Below, piece after piece: positions 36,736-52,822 of a stretch of DNA of 64,000 nt. This stretch comes from Takakia lepidozioides. Taxonomy: Eukaryota > Streptophyta > Takakiopsida > Takakiales > Takakiaceae. A program made the translations under genes and the position numbers. Numbering within the stretch: position 1 is the first letter of the stretch; each line of letters opens with the position of its first letter. Where the stretch lies: positions 29,576,001 through 29,640,000 of the forward strand of contig CM060733.1 in NCBI GenBank assembly GCA_030704615.1, read 5' to 3'. The notes beneath the pieces were generated by a model. That model saw only the letters and a program-made list of their open reading frames with translations. It had not been told where the DNA came from and made no database searches.

Positions 36736-36959
36736 GTATGACATGAGAGGGAGTTTACTGCGAGGTGCGCGGCATTCATCCTGTTTGCTTTTGGAACAGA
36801 TCCTTGCCACGTGGCATGAGCTTTCATGTTTCATCCACAACACGTGCCAATCAAGCAGACCAAAAGGCATTCATCCAATCTGCTTGCAAACTGAGGTCGT
36901 CCGTCACGCCACGTGTCAATAATGTCCTTTCTATAATAAATTAATTTATATTCTCCTTG

Positions 36960-40034
<3,075 letters not shown>

Positions 40035-41363
40035 AAGAGCATCTGTAGTTGCAACTCAGATGATATCATGCAGATAGGCAACTCTGAGCACAGTTCTCCA
40101 TATCATAGGAAGTCAAGAGTATGTATAGAGTTGGGCAACATATCACTTGATCTCAACTGTGTGTTGGGTTGAAAGCTGTGGAGCGTGCTGTGATTGTGCA
40201 TAATGTGAAATGTTTCTTAAGAGTATTAACATCCTGCGTGTACCTCCATTTGCTTCTGCTTTCGATTGTGCATCTTGTCCGGAAAAGCTGTTATCGTATT
40301 CTGGGTACTTCATATAACTCTCTGATTCTGCTGCTGCCGTTTGGGCAAAGGCCAGGGCCTTCTATTCCCCCTGGAAGAAACCCTCTGCTTCCTGTCCACC
40401 CACACCTGCTCCATCCACACTCTGGCCAGATATAGAGCAAGTGCGCCCGGTTTGGATACTCTCACCTTGCTGCCCACCATGTTTTCAAAGGGATGTGTAG
40501 TGACCTACCAAAGGAAGGTAGTGGAGGAGGGTGTTAGTCCAGTTCTTTGCAGATGTGCTGAAGAGAAGTGTCCAGCACTTATTATCAAATGAAGAGGCAC
40601 CTTATGCAGAGGCTCAGCTTTCTCTGAAGCAGGCATCAAACGATCCTTCAAACTCCCTTGTAGACGAAGGCTCGGGGAAGGAGGCCGTGGTCGTCGAGGA
40701 AGAATCGAAGCACAAAGGCAAGGCGCATCAAAGTTTTACCAAGCACACACAAGACCGTCAGGCTAGTGCCTTCTAGCTGTGGTCCATAGTAGCCTCATCT
40801 GTTGTCTGGTTCTACCATGCTTGCTTATTTCAGGTCCTTCTCTAGTCAGGCGCTCCAGATCAGCACGGTCCATGTGTTGATCTGTTTTTCTTTTGTAAGT
40901 TAGGGACTGATGGGTAGTTGGCCCTTCGCTTTGCTCACTTCATGGCTCTTGAAGTTATTCTTTCCTTATACCAATCTACTTCAGGGCTCCGATCCCCTTG
41001 ACAGAAAAAATAAAGAAACATTCAGTATGAAACAGACATCACTACTCTTTTGATATGAAAATCCTCCAGAGCTTACACATTGAAATGCAATTCCGAACAG
41101 TTGAATGAGATCTTTCAAACTTGTCGAGACTCTACAATGCAGTTTCTCTATGCCCCAACAGCGGTTGTCATCTTTATTCTTCAGTACACATGAACAGATA
41201 TTTTCTGTATCTTTCTCACATAATTTAGGCCTCGTGGTTTCTACAAGAGGCAGTTAATTCACAAACCATAAGCAGGGTAAGACATGGTCAGACATAGTAG
41301 GTTGTAACGTGACAATACAACAGTAATGAGTCAGTCGACAAGAGGAGGAGAGCATATATCGTT
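40035..41363. other. Intergenic between convergent polyubiquitin and haspin
   Basis: Contains the 3' UTRs of the two converging genes. An 81-codon frame (40531-40776 plus) rich in Lys/Glu at its end has no known domain; I do not call it. Confidence 0.5.
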
Positions 41364-44300
41364 CTACAAACAGTCGTTTCTCATGAAATCAAAAAAGTTG
41401 TCAGCCACTGCAGCAGCTGCTGAATCATAGAACAGCACCCGTTTCCGAAATGCACGCAGAGAGCGCTTGTCTTGAGGTGTAGCGCACTGAAACTCATTCC
41501 ACACACGCATAGAGTGTGAAATTTCCATGTATATGCAAGTATGGACACTATGTACTTTGCAACACTGAATAGTTTGGAGAACAAAGGACTTTGGTACCTG
41601 GGATTTTGGATCCAGAACAATGTTAGCTTCCATTGCAATGTTCTTTAGGATGCGCGAAAGGCGGAGGAAACTTACAAAGGACTTTTTCCTCAAGAGGATA
41701 TCCGCAAGGTAGTGAATCCACAGGCAGTTGGTCTTAGGGAATCTGTTACAAGCGGGTTAGTCAACTCGAACCAACTTCACAGCTGTTCCTGCAACCTATC
41801 ACTACATCTTCCATTCCAACTCAACCTCCTCATGGACAACATATCATAATTATTGAGTTCTTAGCACAGGCAAGTTTGGGCAAACATTGTGTGCCTGAAC
41901 AATCATATCTTTCCTTGAATTGAATTTTCTTGGGCTACTGGATGAGCCAAAAATATGGCCTGGTTCTCCTAAGTTGACTGGCAAACAAAGGTGGCAACAA
42001 AGACTTCGAGGACATGCATCAAAGTAATGCCTCACAAATGGAGAGAGCTATCAACATATGAGTGATAAGTGATAACCACCAGGAGGGCCAATACAGCTTA
42101 AAAGGTTGGATCCAATTTGTACTCCAAACTTGAGCACCCTTTGATGGTTGGGCAAACTTCATTTCTATAAAAGCAGACACATTTGTTGCTTGAGTAAAAT
42201 AAAACCTCCCTGCAGCAATTGATAGCTTTTTACAACTATGAAGGTGAGGAGCCAGCACTTACCGTCCTTCCCATTGCCCTCCTGTAACTCGGAGCATTTG
42301 CCGGTATGTGTCTGCCTGTAACCACATCAGTGCACTTTCCAGGAGTCAGATGATGAGTACCAGTAGTCAGCATCGGCTGACCCTCCACTTGGGCACCCGT
42401 TACGATGCATAGATAGAAGGGTTCCTGCCAAGTATCTATTCTGGCATTAGAGGAAAAATTGGAGGTGTGGTAAGAGAATGGGACCTACACAAAGAGGTAT
42501 AAATTCCAGTGAAAAAAGGAAGATACAGATGGAACTGGTATTTACCTGAATATCACCTTTCTGGCCCTCAAACAGAGCTGGATCGGCTGACAAATTGCAA
42601 AACTGCACTTGCTTCCCTGCACATATTCACTAAAGCTAGAGTTTCATATCCCGCATAGGAAATTCGCAAATGAGAAAACGGCCCTAGCACATGCACAATA
42701 AGTCGCTGACTGCAAATCAAGGCCCTTTTCACAAGCATTCCACAGCCCCTCCATATGAGGTGCTCTTTTGCAGCATTATTCGATGTTGCAGTCAGAATGT
42801 CACATCTGTGTTAAGCAGAGGGCTACCTGACCAGTGCTACAGGGCTTTATCATAGCATGTCATCGTCAACACTTACAAAAACACTGTATAACATAAAACT
42901 CTCTCCCTGTCCTCTAGGAAGCCTATTGCCATTGGGTGGACTTGATACGGGAGTACATTAATGTCTCTGTGACTAAATGCCGGCCTTGTGACCTCGTGTC
43001 TTTGTTTGTTTCGACCTGAAGCGCTTTGCTCCAGGTAAGGTAGTGCATTGGATTTAGTTGGAAAGCTTGGGGCCTTTCCCTCTTTAGAATATGCCTACAC
43101 GGGCCATTCCCTGCAACTCCCTGGAGTGTGATCTCTGAATGGTAACAAGCGGACCCCTACCGCTTGGGGGCAGCCCCTCCGCCCAAATTGGGCAGGCGTA
43201 TGCTCTGTCTAGCATACTCGGCACTTGGGCTCGGGTTGGTTCTTGTGCTTAAGCTTATGGCCTGCGACAACAATCAAAATCTTATCCCCTATCAACATTA
43301 ACACTCCTCAGGGTGATTCCTGGGAATTGGTTACTTATGCCAAATCTAGGACTTCATGTGTAGTTTTTGGGGTGAATCCCAGGATGGACGATGTGTCCTT
43401 TAAAACTACATGCTCTAGCTTAGGCTTGAATTTCATGGCTGATGGTTCCATCTCGAGACTTGATAACAGGGGTACGTTGAAGGTTGCAATGCCCAAAAGT
43501 GCTTCTAATAGAGTCCCACATCAATTCAATCTCAAAGAAGTTCGTCCCTTGACTGGCTGGAGAGCGGTCTTAGACATTGGTGATTCAATGGGGCGCTCTA
43601 GGAAGACAACCAAGGGCAGGGACTTCAACTTGAGAGTTTCTAATCGGTTTGATGCTCTGGATGAGGTTGAATCCAAACAGCCAAACGGACAATCTGCCCC
43701 TAAGTGTACGGAACCTGAACGTCCTGTATCTGAAGGATTTGGTACTCTGAATGGTTTACCAATCCTCAAGGTTTACACAAGACGAGCAAATTCTATACAC
43801 GGGGTAATTGTCCCCAAGCCGTCAGATGGACAATCTGTCCCTAAGTGTGCAGAGCCTGAACGTCGTGTAACTGAAGGATTTGGTACTCTAAATGGTTTAC
43901 CAATCCTCAAAGTCTACACAAGACGAGCAAAATCTATACACGGGGTAATTGTCACCAAGCAGTCAGACGGACAATCTAAGTGTGCGGAGCCTGTACGTCG
44001 TGTAACTGAAGGATTTGGTACCCTGAATGGTTTACCAATTCTCAAAGTTTACACAAGACGAGCAAAATCTACACACGGGGCAACTGTCCCCCCTTTGCAG
44101 AACGGTTGGCCGTCCAGGAGCCACAAGCTACCTAGACGACAAACAATTCATATGCAACGGGCTGGCTTGTGGCTGGGCACTTCCAATTTCTCAGGGCTGA
44201 CTAACCAAAGGAAACAACTCGAAGTGGCACAAGTTCTTCAGGCCAATAACATTCATATTTGTGCTGGTCAGGAGACATGGGAAACACCGGATAAATTGGT

Positions 44301-47300
44301 TGGAGATGTCAATGGGTATAAGTGGACGGGAAAGATGTGTACTCTGAAGGCAGCCTCTGCCAAATGCGGCCAAAAAGGGGTTGGATTCTTTGTCCGCGAT
44401 TTCTTGTTTGATAATTGTGAAATTATCAACAAGGGTTTGAGGTATGAGCATAGTATCTGGCTAAAACTGAATCTGAATACGAAGGACCTCTTTGTGGGTT
44501 GTGTATACATGCCCACAGAGGGGACCCTTAGTGTTGACGCAGACAAAGCCTTCGAAGATGTAAAGCTGGACTGTGCTTCGTTCCTTGCCAAAGGTCAGGT
44601 GGTTCTATTGGGTGACTTCAAGCCCGGGTGGGCAAAGGTCTCCATCAGGACGATATCATTGGGCCTTTTGGTGAGGACGAGCTGAATTCTAATGGCAGAA
44701 GGTTAATTAACTGTCTGGAAGAGCTTCAGCTTTTGACCTTGAATAACAGGACAAGAGGTGACCAAGTGCAGTGGACTCGTGAGAAATCCCAAACTGGGGA
44801 ACGTTCCATTGTGGACTATATCATAATGGACAAAAATTTGTTTCCCCAGTGTGCCAAATGTGTTGATCGACAGAACTGATATTGGTACCTCTGACCACTT
44901 CCTGGTTTGGACTGAGATCAAAAGGTGTTTTCCCAACACCAAGAGATCTGTGAAACGTTCGATTCGGAAGTGGCGCATAGAAAAATTCCATAATGAGGAG
45001 GTCAAGGCTGAGTATGTCCAGGCCTTGCAAAAGGCTCTCCCTCATTTTGTCCACTCGTTCCCAGAACTTCAGTCTCGCTCTGACAATGCAAGAAATGAAG
45101 TCGAAAGAGCAGTGTACTATTGGGAGAGTTTTGTTTCCTGTGGCTGACAAGATCATTGGAAGGAAACTAATTGTCTGCGGTAGAGCTGTGGACCAATGAG
45201 ATTAAACTCAAGATAGCTGAGAGACGAGCCCTCTATAAAGAGTGCTGCAATTTGAAAACCAACAGAGAATTGTGGGCGAGGTACTACCAGCTCCGTAAAG
45301 ATATCAATCAGCTTGTTAGGTCTCAGAAGAAATTATACTGGGACAAGTTATACAGTGAAATAAACTCAAACCACCATGGTGGTAATGACAAGAAATTCTG
45401 GTTGGCCCTTCAACGTTTGTACAAGCCGAAAAACGGTCAGCAAGTACAAGCGCTGAAGCCTACTAAAGGTGCAGTGGTGACTTCATCGGTTGACATTGTC
45501 AAAACCTTTGAAACTCACTACAGTATCCTTGGCAGAACTTCTAGGTCTAACAGTGAGGGGGCTTCTGCTGAATGGAGGGACACAGTTAGAAAAACTGTTC
45601 CTATGATTCAAAACAGCCCTGATGAACTGGAGTATATTTCAATGTCTTATAACGCTCCCATTAGTTCTTCTGAGATTGTGGAAGCAATTGAACATTTAAA
45701 TGGATATAAAGCTGGTGGACCTGATGGTATAGTCAACGAGCTTATCAAGCACGGTGGCGATCCCATGATAGAGGCCCTAGTTCTCCTCTTTAACCTTATC
45801 TGGAAGACTGAAATGATCCCCTTTCGCTGGCGACAGGGGGTCATTGTCAATCTATACAAGAAAGGTGACAGAGAAGAACCGGGGAACTACCGTGGCATCA
45901 CGCTCCTCAATGCTGTTGGCAAGACATTCTGCAGAGTTATAAGTACTCGTCTCGAGGTTGATCTGGAGTCTAGAGGTCGAAGGCCAAGCTGGCTTTCGGC
46001 GAAACAGGGGCTGTATGGATCATATCTTCACTCTAAGCCAGATTATCCAGGGAAGGAAAAAAGAAGGGAAACCAACTTATGTTTTTTTCCTGGATGTCAA
46101 AAAGGCTTATGACACAGTGTGGAGAGATGGCCTATGGTTCCGCCTCTGGTCTTGTGGGATCAAGGGAAAGATGTGGAGAGTTGTCCACAACTTGTACGCT
46201 CACGCCAAAAGCTGTGTCACTGTTAACGGACAGAAGTCCAACTTCTTTGACATAGACCAAGGTGTAGCTCAAGGATGTACTCTCTCCCCTCTGCTCTTCA
46301 ATGTTTTCATCAATCAACTCCTCGAGGATGTGGAAAGTGAGGGATTTGGGTTAAGGGTGGGTGATACCACCATACCAGCCCTTATGTTTGCGGATGACTT
46401 CGCAGGCATAGGGGAGACTCCAACCAATCTCCAGGAGTTGATTGATTGCGCGAAGAGATACTTTGATCTTTGGGGTTAGAGGCTAATGTCAGCAAATGTG
46501 CAGTGGTAGCATTCAACGACAGAAGAGAGGGAGGAAGTGATCTTAAGTGGCAGTGGGGTAGCCAAGAGATCCCGGTCCTCCCTTCCTACACTTACCTGGG
46601 CGTTGAGTTCTCCTCCAATTGTAATTGGGATGCACATATCCGGAAAGTTGTTCAAACTGGCAAGGGCAAAGCTCTGGGGCTCACTAAATTTTTCCACTGC
46701 AGAGGGGTCAACTCTGAGGTTAAGAAAACCATGCTTTGTCGCGTTATTAGACCTGCCTTGGAGTACCGATCTGCTATATGGGTTGATAACTCCAACCAGG
46801 CTAAGTCTCTAGAATCCATTCAAGTGGGGGTGCTTAAGGAGTGTATGTCAGCATGCTCCAAAACAGCCAATGTGGCTGTTCGGGGTGAGTTTGGCATTCC
46901 GTCCTTAAGCTCCCGACGAGATAAATTCAAGGTCAGATGGTGGGGTCAGCTGCAACATATGTCCAACACCAGATATCCTAAGTTAATCGACTCTATATCT
47001 TGGAAACAGGACCGCCCTGTCGAACAGGCTAAGTCCTGGCAGAAGAGAGTAGAAGAGATTCTCAAGGGCCTGGACCTGGAACCGCAAGTCTTGACCCTGC
47101 TGGATAAATCTGACTTAGAGGCTGTAGTGTCCAAAGCCATGTCTGTTGCCATGAGATTGTCTTATGAAAATGTAGGCAGAAAACTTCCCTGAACTTGTTT
47201 CCAGTCTGTGACATGGGGGAGGACATCTTGGATGACCTCAAGGGTCTACCCACTCTAGGCACTAGACTGAAATTTAAACTCAGGGCAGGAAGCTTACCTT

Positions 47301-50300
47301 TGAACAGCAAAGAGAAGCAGAGAGGAAAGGGAGAGTGCAATAGCCCGTTGTGTGGGCAACATGAAGACAGTATTCATTTTCTGATACACTGTCCGGGGTT
47401 CTCTCACCAAAGAAACGCTCTCTTCAAATCTATCAAGGGAATTGTGCCTGTACCCCTGTTTACTAACTTTGAAAGTCTCGAGGCTGAGCCAAAAGCCCAG
47501 GCCCTTCTGAGGCCTAGTTTTTGGGCAAATCACACACATCAGATTGATGCTTGTGTGAAGGGATTTCTAGAGGATATGGAAAACCCGGATTAATTCCATA
47601 TATGAAGGTAAGTCTTACTACCAACGTCAGCCCCTGACAGAGGTAGGTTCTGTCCCTTTTGTTTCCGCTCAAACTGGGCGCGGGGTCAATGGCCACAAGG
47701 CTACGGCAAACAACGTCTTATGAGTACATTCTATGACATAAAACTAAAATATCAGGCCAGTTTTATTCAGTGGTCCATAAAACTCTCCCGGGAGGGTGGC
47801 GTTACTCAATGGGACGTGCCCCTCAAGGGTGATGGTCCAACACTCTATGAGTTGATCCACAGAGCCAGCATAAGATTTGCAGAGAGCTTGTTGTCTACTC
47901 TGCACATCTTTGACCTGGAGCTTGAAGCAAGAGAGTTGATCCTTCAGCCCCATCACAAGGGAACAGCTGTTGAATTTTGTCATGGTAAGCGAGACAAGTA
48001 CTCCTTAGACCGCTTGCTCCAGTCTTGTGGCCATAAACCCACCCCCAGGCAGAATGCTGTTGACAAAGATGCAAAGGAGGAAGAACACAACTTTCCAACA
48101 TTATAAGGCAGAGATCAACCCCAACCTGTATCAATGCGGGAGAGGGTGAAGTCAATGAGAGACACAGAGAGGCCAAAAGTTTTTACACGTATATCGTGGC
48201 CATGCAACCGGTATAGCACAGTCTCTTGCTTCTCTCGGGCCAGCACAATGTTACCCCTGCATCCAGTCCCTTCAGCATCAGTACAGTAGTAGCTGGCTAC
48301 TTTAATATTTTCAAGTAGAGGAGATTAAAACAAGCATTTAAATTAAAACTCAAAAATTGATCCCTCATCTTCGATGGAAGTTGGTTCTTCCCAAGTCAGC
48401 ATTTGTAAGGCACCAAAACTGAACAGGACTTCTGAGGTATGCTAAGCATGGAATCCATCCATGGGGTCCAACTTGGTCAAGACCACCCATGTCACCATGA
48501 GCCCTTCGTATAATATAATAGGGACTAGGAGAATGACCCTTTTCACTGCAAAACAGACATAAAGGCAGGATAGAAATTGAACCAGTGCAAGTCCCGATGC
48601 TCAAATTCACAGGCCTCTTCTGCAACTGCCAGCGCCAGTACAACCTGCATCCATGTATATGGGCATGCAAAAATCTCCAGGATAATGTGATCATGATTGC
48701 TATGACACATCTGTGAATACTCTTTGCATAATGATGTGAAAATATTGGGAAAATATCAGTATCAGTGTTATTTTTTAATCTCTAGGTGAGAGGAGTCTGT
48801 TCATTATCAGTGAAACTTCCGCTGCTGTATGGAACAGGCAGTTTACCTGAAGCAGGACAGTGCAAGCTTCATTGAAATCAGCCAGCACAAACCCCTCCAA
48901 ATCTTTTCCACCATCTGACAACACAAAAACGACATACAACTGCTTGCCCTACCTCTTCATCAGTTTGTCATCCAACTCGTCAAGGTAGTGGCATCAGAAA
49001 GCTGGTTATCTCTCTGGGGTTTCAAGAACAGCAGAGCAATGAATTTGGTTCATAGAGATCTTTGTGATTTCGAGGGCACACCCAGGGGACAAAAGACAGA
49101 CCTGCTACTAAAGAGAGAAGATACACAGACCTGTTGATCTGGAAAGATCATGGGGTGATCATTCTCTGAAGTGTGAGCTGCATCCCAGTCCTCCCATGCA
49201 CGAACCAAGTTAGGATCGTAGCAGCCCTGACAAATGCGTGTGCTGCCACACATCAGGTCCCCGCCCCACCCCGCCCCGGCCACCCCTTTGTAAGCAACCT
49301 TCATCCCTAATCCTCAGTCTCTGGCCTTTTTTAAGTTGTGTCCTTTTACCCACACACAGCCAACTTAATAAAATCAAATGGAAGTTATTTTCCACTTACG
49401 CTTTGGTCTCGATGAAGTTGGTGCATATGTTGGTGGCGGTGGCTGGGCTACCACGCAGTTTGTTCAGCGCATTGGAGAGCAGCACTTCACTGTACATGTC
49501 ATCTGATGTCTGTAGCCATCCATAAGATTCAAGGGTGACCCAAGTGAAACATTTTTAGACATTGAAAATTCAAAGACAAGAGAAACAAACCATTTTCTGG
49601 TAAGCATCTGATTACTACCTTCTGAATTTCACCATTGACTTGGAAATTGCCGTCCATGGGGACAATCTTGAAAACATTGCCACCTGCTTTGAAAGCCTCT
49701 CCAAATGTGCCTTCCCCCAACTTGACAACTTCACTCATGTCACTGCCCCACAAATCACCAGCAAAGAAAACAATGTAAGGCAAGTTATTAGCTGCTTCAA
49801 AATTGCACACTTTGACTGAAATAAGTGACATGTTTAGCTTCCATTACGCTAGCTTGAGCACCTAGGTCTGTGACACAACAGTTAAGAAGTATCTCCAGGA
49901 GCAAAGGGGTGGTGGAGCATTTGCAGGCTTTCTTGGCCTGGAAGCAGTAGCCAACTAGTGGATATTGTTCCAGCTGCCGAACAGCTAATCCTTGTACATC
50001 TCATAGACAAATAATCATAGAGATGAGCTCAAGCAGCCACACGTACAAACCAGAAGTGGGAAAGGGCCTCTCTCAAAGTCAGCACCCGTGTCTGGCCACA
50101 TTCTTGAAGAAGTGAATGGAAAACAGAGAGCAGTTCCTGTCCCAAATGTACCAATGGCTGCTCCTCTTTGTCTATATCTGCCAACTTCACTCACGCCCAC
50201 ATAGCAATTTCTTTGTCACAATGCAGTTCAGTTTTGGCCACATAAATTTGTTAATTATCTCAGACAGGAGAGAATTAACTCAAAGACCAAGCACCTTGGC

Positions 50301-52822
50301 TTTGGCCACTGACTGGCATCCCTGCTACACATTGGAGACTTTTATGTTCTTAAAACCTTGAGATGCCTTCAGACAGCTTGCTGAGGTCACAGATCACAAT
50401 ATCCTTCAACATCAATCAGAGAACAAATTCTAGATCCCAAATGTGTGAAGGTATGAGTTTGGTTTGTCTCTTTTCAGAGAGTACGAAGGTCCACGACACA
50501 TATGAGCAGATACCTTTGTAAACCCCTTAACTTACCTGGCATCCTTCATGATCTTGATCCAAGATTGTACCATGTGGGCTTGATTCCCGTGCCTCCTCCA
50601 GTATCGGTGCACAGAGCTCAATCCTGCTGAAGTGCACTGGGAACTCTTCTTCCCTGATTTGAAGTGCATCTAACCCACTAATCAAAGAGCCTGTGTCCAA
50701 AAACAAGTTCTCTCCAATTGTCTGGTTGCTAAAACTTTCTGGAACATCACTGAGTTTGCTGAAGAGAGAAACCCTTGGTTCCCATGATCGGCCATCCAAG
50801 GTTGCTTTACTTCCCCTAGGCACTGGTGTGTACATATGCGAAGACATCTGGATGACGGCATTCTTGACCTTTCGCACCAATGAAGGAGTCAGAAGGGCAG
50901 CAGTTAAGGGATCAATAGCTAATCCTTGAGTGATCTCTGAGGAAGTATTCTCTGGTACAGCTTCAAGTCGGGCATTCCATGGTCGGAACTTGCCATGATG
51001 ATCTTGAGCCAAAAACATTTCAGAGGATTCCTCCACCTGAGGCCTCTTAAAAAAGGATTTAATTGGGCTCTCTTCCTTCAGAGCGAAGGCATCAATCTCC
51101 GCAAAAATAGCTCGTTGCTCTTGCACAAGTGCAGTTGGAACATCTGCCCATGTCGTCTGGCATTTCTGTCATGGGAATGGCAAACATTTGCATGCAACAA
51201 GATCAGATGATGGACTAACAGTAGATTGACAATAACAGTTTCTTTTCAGGGGCTTTTCAGTGACTGCAAATTAGAACAACACTTCTATGTGTTCCCCCAT
51301 AATAGTCCCGACAAGCGCCTAACTTGTTCAGTCGCAGTGAAATCTCCACAAAGATTTCCTGACAATTGTCGAAGGTGTCAGAATACTGACGTGCATGCAA
51401 CACGAGCAGAAACCAAATGCAAGATAGACTTCAACTCTGGGTGTCAAGCTTTCCAAGGACAGGACTGGACTACCTTAGCACCATATTGTTGGAAGCTGGA
51501 GTAACAATAGTGGTGTGCACTACAGGGGCCCAAGGACATGGGAGCTACAAAGCCTGGTGGGAACAGCAGGTTGTCCATATGCATGTTTGTATCTTTGCAG
51601 ACTAAGCTACAAGTTGCACAGAATTGCAGGGTATGGTCTGTTGTATGGGCTATTGGAGATGAAAAGCACAATAAGAGACTTACAACACGTGGAGCCACCG
51701 TGACACCTTTATCACCAAAAATGAATCCTTGGTGGTGGCCAATTTGTTTTCCACAGGCTGGGGATAAAATGCTACTCCGTCTTCCCCTGCATACATGAAT
51801 GCAAGTACGGTTTTTCAGCCACTGTGTTCTAAGCTAATACTGGTAGCAAAACGAATCTGGAAAAATGAATATCCTCCAAGTGCTTCCTCTAAGTGATGAG
51901 ACCGATAGCAATCAGCCAAAGAGTAGCAGGACACAAACCTGGATGAAAGGGACCTGTCGATCCAACTTCTGTGGTCCTTCGTTGGACAACATCCTCCCCT
52001 ATCAAGCCTGCAGATGCAGTTGCAACTGAAAAGAATGTCTATGATTGTTGCAAGCATACTCTCTGTGCTACATTTTCCTCTCTTTTTCCTGACTTTCAGT
52101 GTGCTGGCTGTTGGTGTTTTGTATCCTCTAGTCACCTACTTTCTTTCCAGCCATATGGTCTCAGAAAATAGTGCTCTACACTTGTAGTCACATCACATTG
52201 TTGTTCTTTCCCACACACAAAACATACATTCTGACTTCATATAAGCCTAAGAAACTGTAGCCAATTTGCCATTTCCTTATCATTTCATACCACATCTGAG
52301 ACAGACAAACATCAAAAACTGGAATTGAGAGTTACGACAACATATGGTTTGACTCACTCATTATCCCCATTTACACGTGTGGAGGCTGTATGCTGAACCA
52401 GGAGAAGGGGGTCCAATTGCTTTGGACGGCGCTTGTAAACCACCGTAATTTTCTTGGCTTCTGGGCTGGTGAAGTCACCTGCATTGAAAAGATTCTTCAA
52501 TAAACAGTCATGGAGCTGCAAGGGGCTTCCAACGTCACTGTCCAGCTGAAGCTATGAAAGATCGACCAAACTATACATTCCAACATGATCACAGCATAGG
52601 CAATGTTGCAAACCGACAAGTACGCAGACAAGAAGACTGGATAACAGAAACATAGATTTTAGGGGTGACGTCTACACCCATGTCCCACTCAAGCATCTCG
52701 TTTTGTTAGATCAGTGTATCATGTGATATTCTGCTTATCATTGTATCGAGTAAATCATATTCTGTGATGCAACATCTTACTGACACACACAAAGAGACGT
52801 CAGCCTGGCCTGCAGATTCCAT
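41364..52822 (-). CDS. HASPIN: Haspin, histone H3 Thr3 kinase, 13 exons
   Basis: Complete gene, about 624 residues. Exons on minus: 52822-52781, 52545-52375, 51156-50536, 50136-50051, 49742-49619, 49509-49400, 49242-49131, 48948-48847, 48644-48583, 48256-48126, 42616-42546, 42315-42263, 41742-41676, 41486-41364 (the last two close the reading frame); all phases agree. Haspin phosphorylates histone H3 Thr3 in mitosis to recruit Aurora. Kinase landmarks: P-loop GEGTFGEAF (316-324), Lys332 in FKIVP, haspin insert YDPNLVRAWEDWDAAHTSEN, catalytic loop HRDLHWGN (Asp474), the divergent metal site DFT (512-514) in place of DFG, and a C-terminal ETYR-like DTYRQM. The N-terminal third is unstructured. 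The first two exons and the exon 3 start (51156) are inferred from splice phase. An intron (48125-42617) holds a 4.8-kb LINE. Count is 14 segments if exon 1 is real. Confidence 0.95.
43225..44880 (+). pseudogene. LINE N-terminal region and APE-type endonuclease
   Basis: The frame 43225-44685 encodes an N-terminal region of no known fold, then three tandem copies of a 43-47-residue unit (from 43702, 43843 and 43978; core EGFGTLNGLPILKVYTRRA). An exonuclease-endonuclease-phosphatase domain follows, with CAGQETW as the catalytic Glu motif, VGCVYMPTEG and VVLLGDF. A frameshift near 44620 moves the rest to 44628-44879 (RSIVDYIIMDKNLF). A second break moves the final motif TSDHFLVW to 44851-45147. 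The domain nicks target DNA to prime reverse transcription. Broken and inactive. Confidence 0.85.
45171..46479 (+). pseudogene. LINE reverse transcriptase
   Basis: The frame 45171-46112 contains the RT fingers (GYKAGGPDGIVNELIK, NLYKKGDREEPGNYRGI, LLNAVGK). A frameshift near 45970 moves it to 45958-46479, which carries EGQAGFRRNRGCMDHIF, YVFFLDVKKAYDTVWRD (first catalytic Asp), GVAQGCTLSPLLF and the active-site FADD (MFADDFAG). Motif order and spacing are those of plant LINE reverse transcriptases. The frameshifts make it inactive. Confidence 0.9.
46470..47593 (+). pseudogene. LINE C-terminal region with zinc-knuckle remnant
   Basis: The frame 46470-47192 continues the RT thumb/connection (YTYLGVEFSSNCNWDAHIRK, KVRWWGQLQHM). 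After a frameshift, 47195-47593 ends in LCGQHEDSIHFLIHCPGF, the C-terminal Cys/His (zf-RVT-type) motif, whose first Cys is lost here but present in the copy at 21069. No RNase H domain is present. Confidence 0.85.

Larger units (their letters stand above)
42901..47731 (+). mobile_element. Apparently full-length, decayed LINE in a haspin intron
   Basis: A 4,831-bp non-LTR retrotransposon antisense to haspin. It is flanked by a 14-bp target duplication (TATAACATAAAACT at 42887-42900, TATGACATAAAACT at 47732-47745, one mismatch). It starts CTCTCCCTGTCC and ends TTATGAGTACATTC, without a poly(A) tail. Order of parts: 5' leader, N-terminal repeat region, endonuclease, reverse transcriptase, C-terminal zinc-knuckle region. 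Several frameshifts and lost codons make it inactive. Shorter copies lie at 1663-2014, 21069-21463, 21475-22596 and 22621-23366. Confidence 0.95.

Noticed and set aside
42019-42258. 79-codon minus frame inside haspin
   Set aside because: Falls in an intron between haspin exons and is out of phase with them.
47720-48106. 128-codon plus frame after the LINE
   Set aside because: Starts in the LINE 3' end, crosses its boundary into haspin intron, and has no motif.
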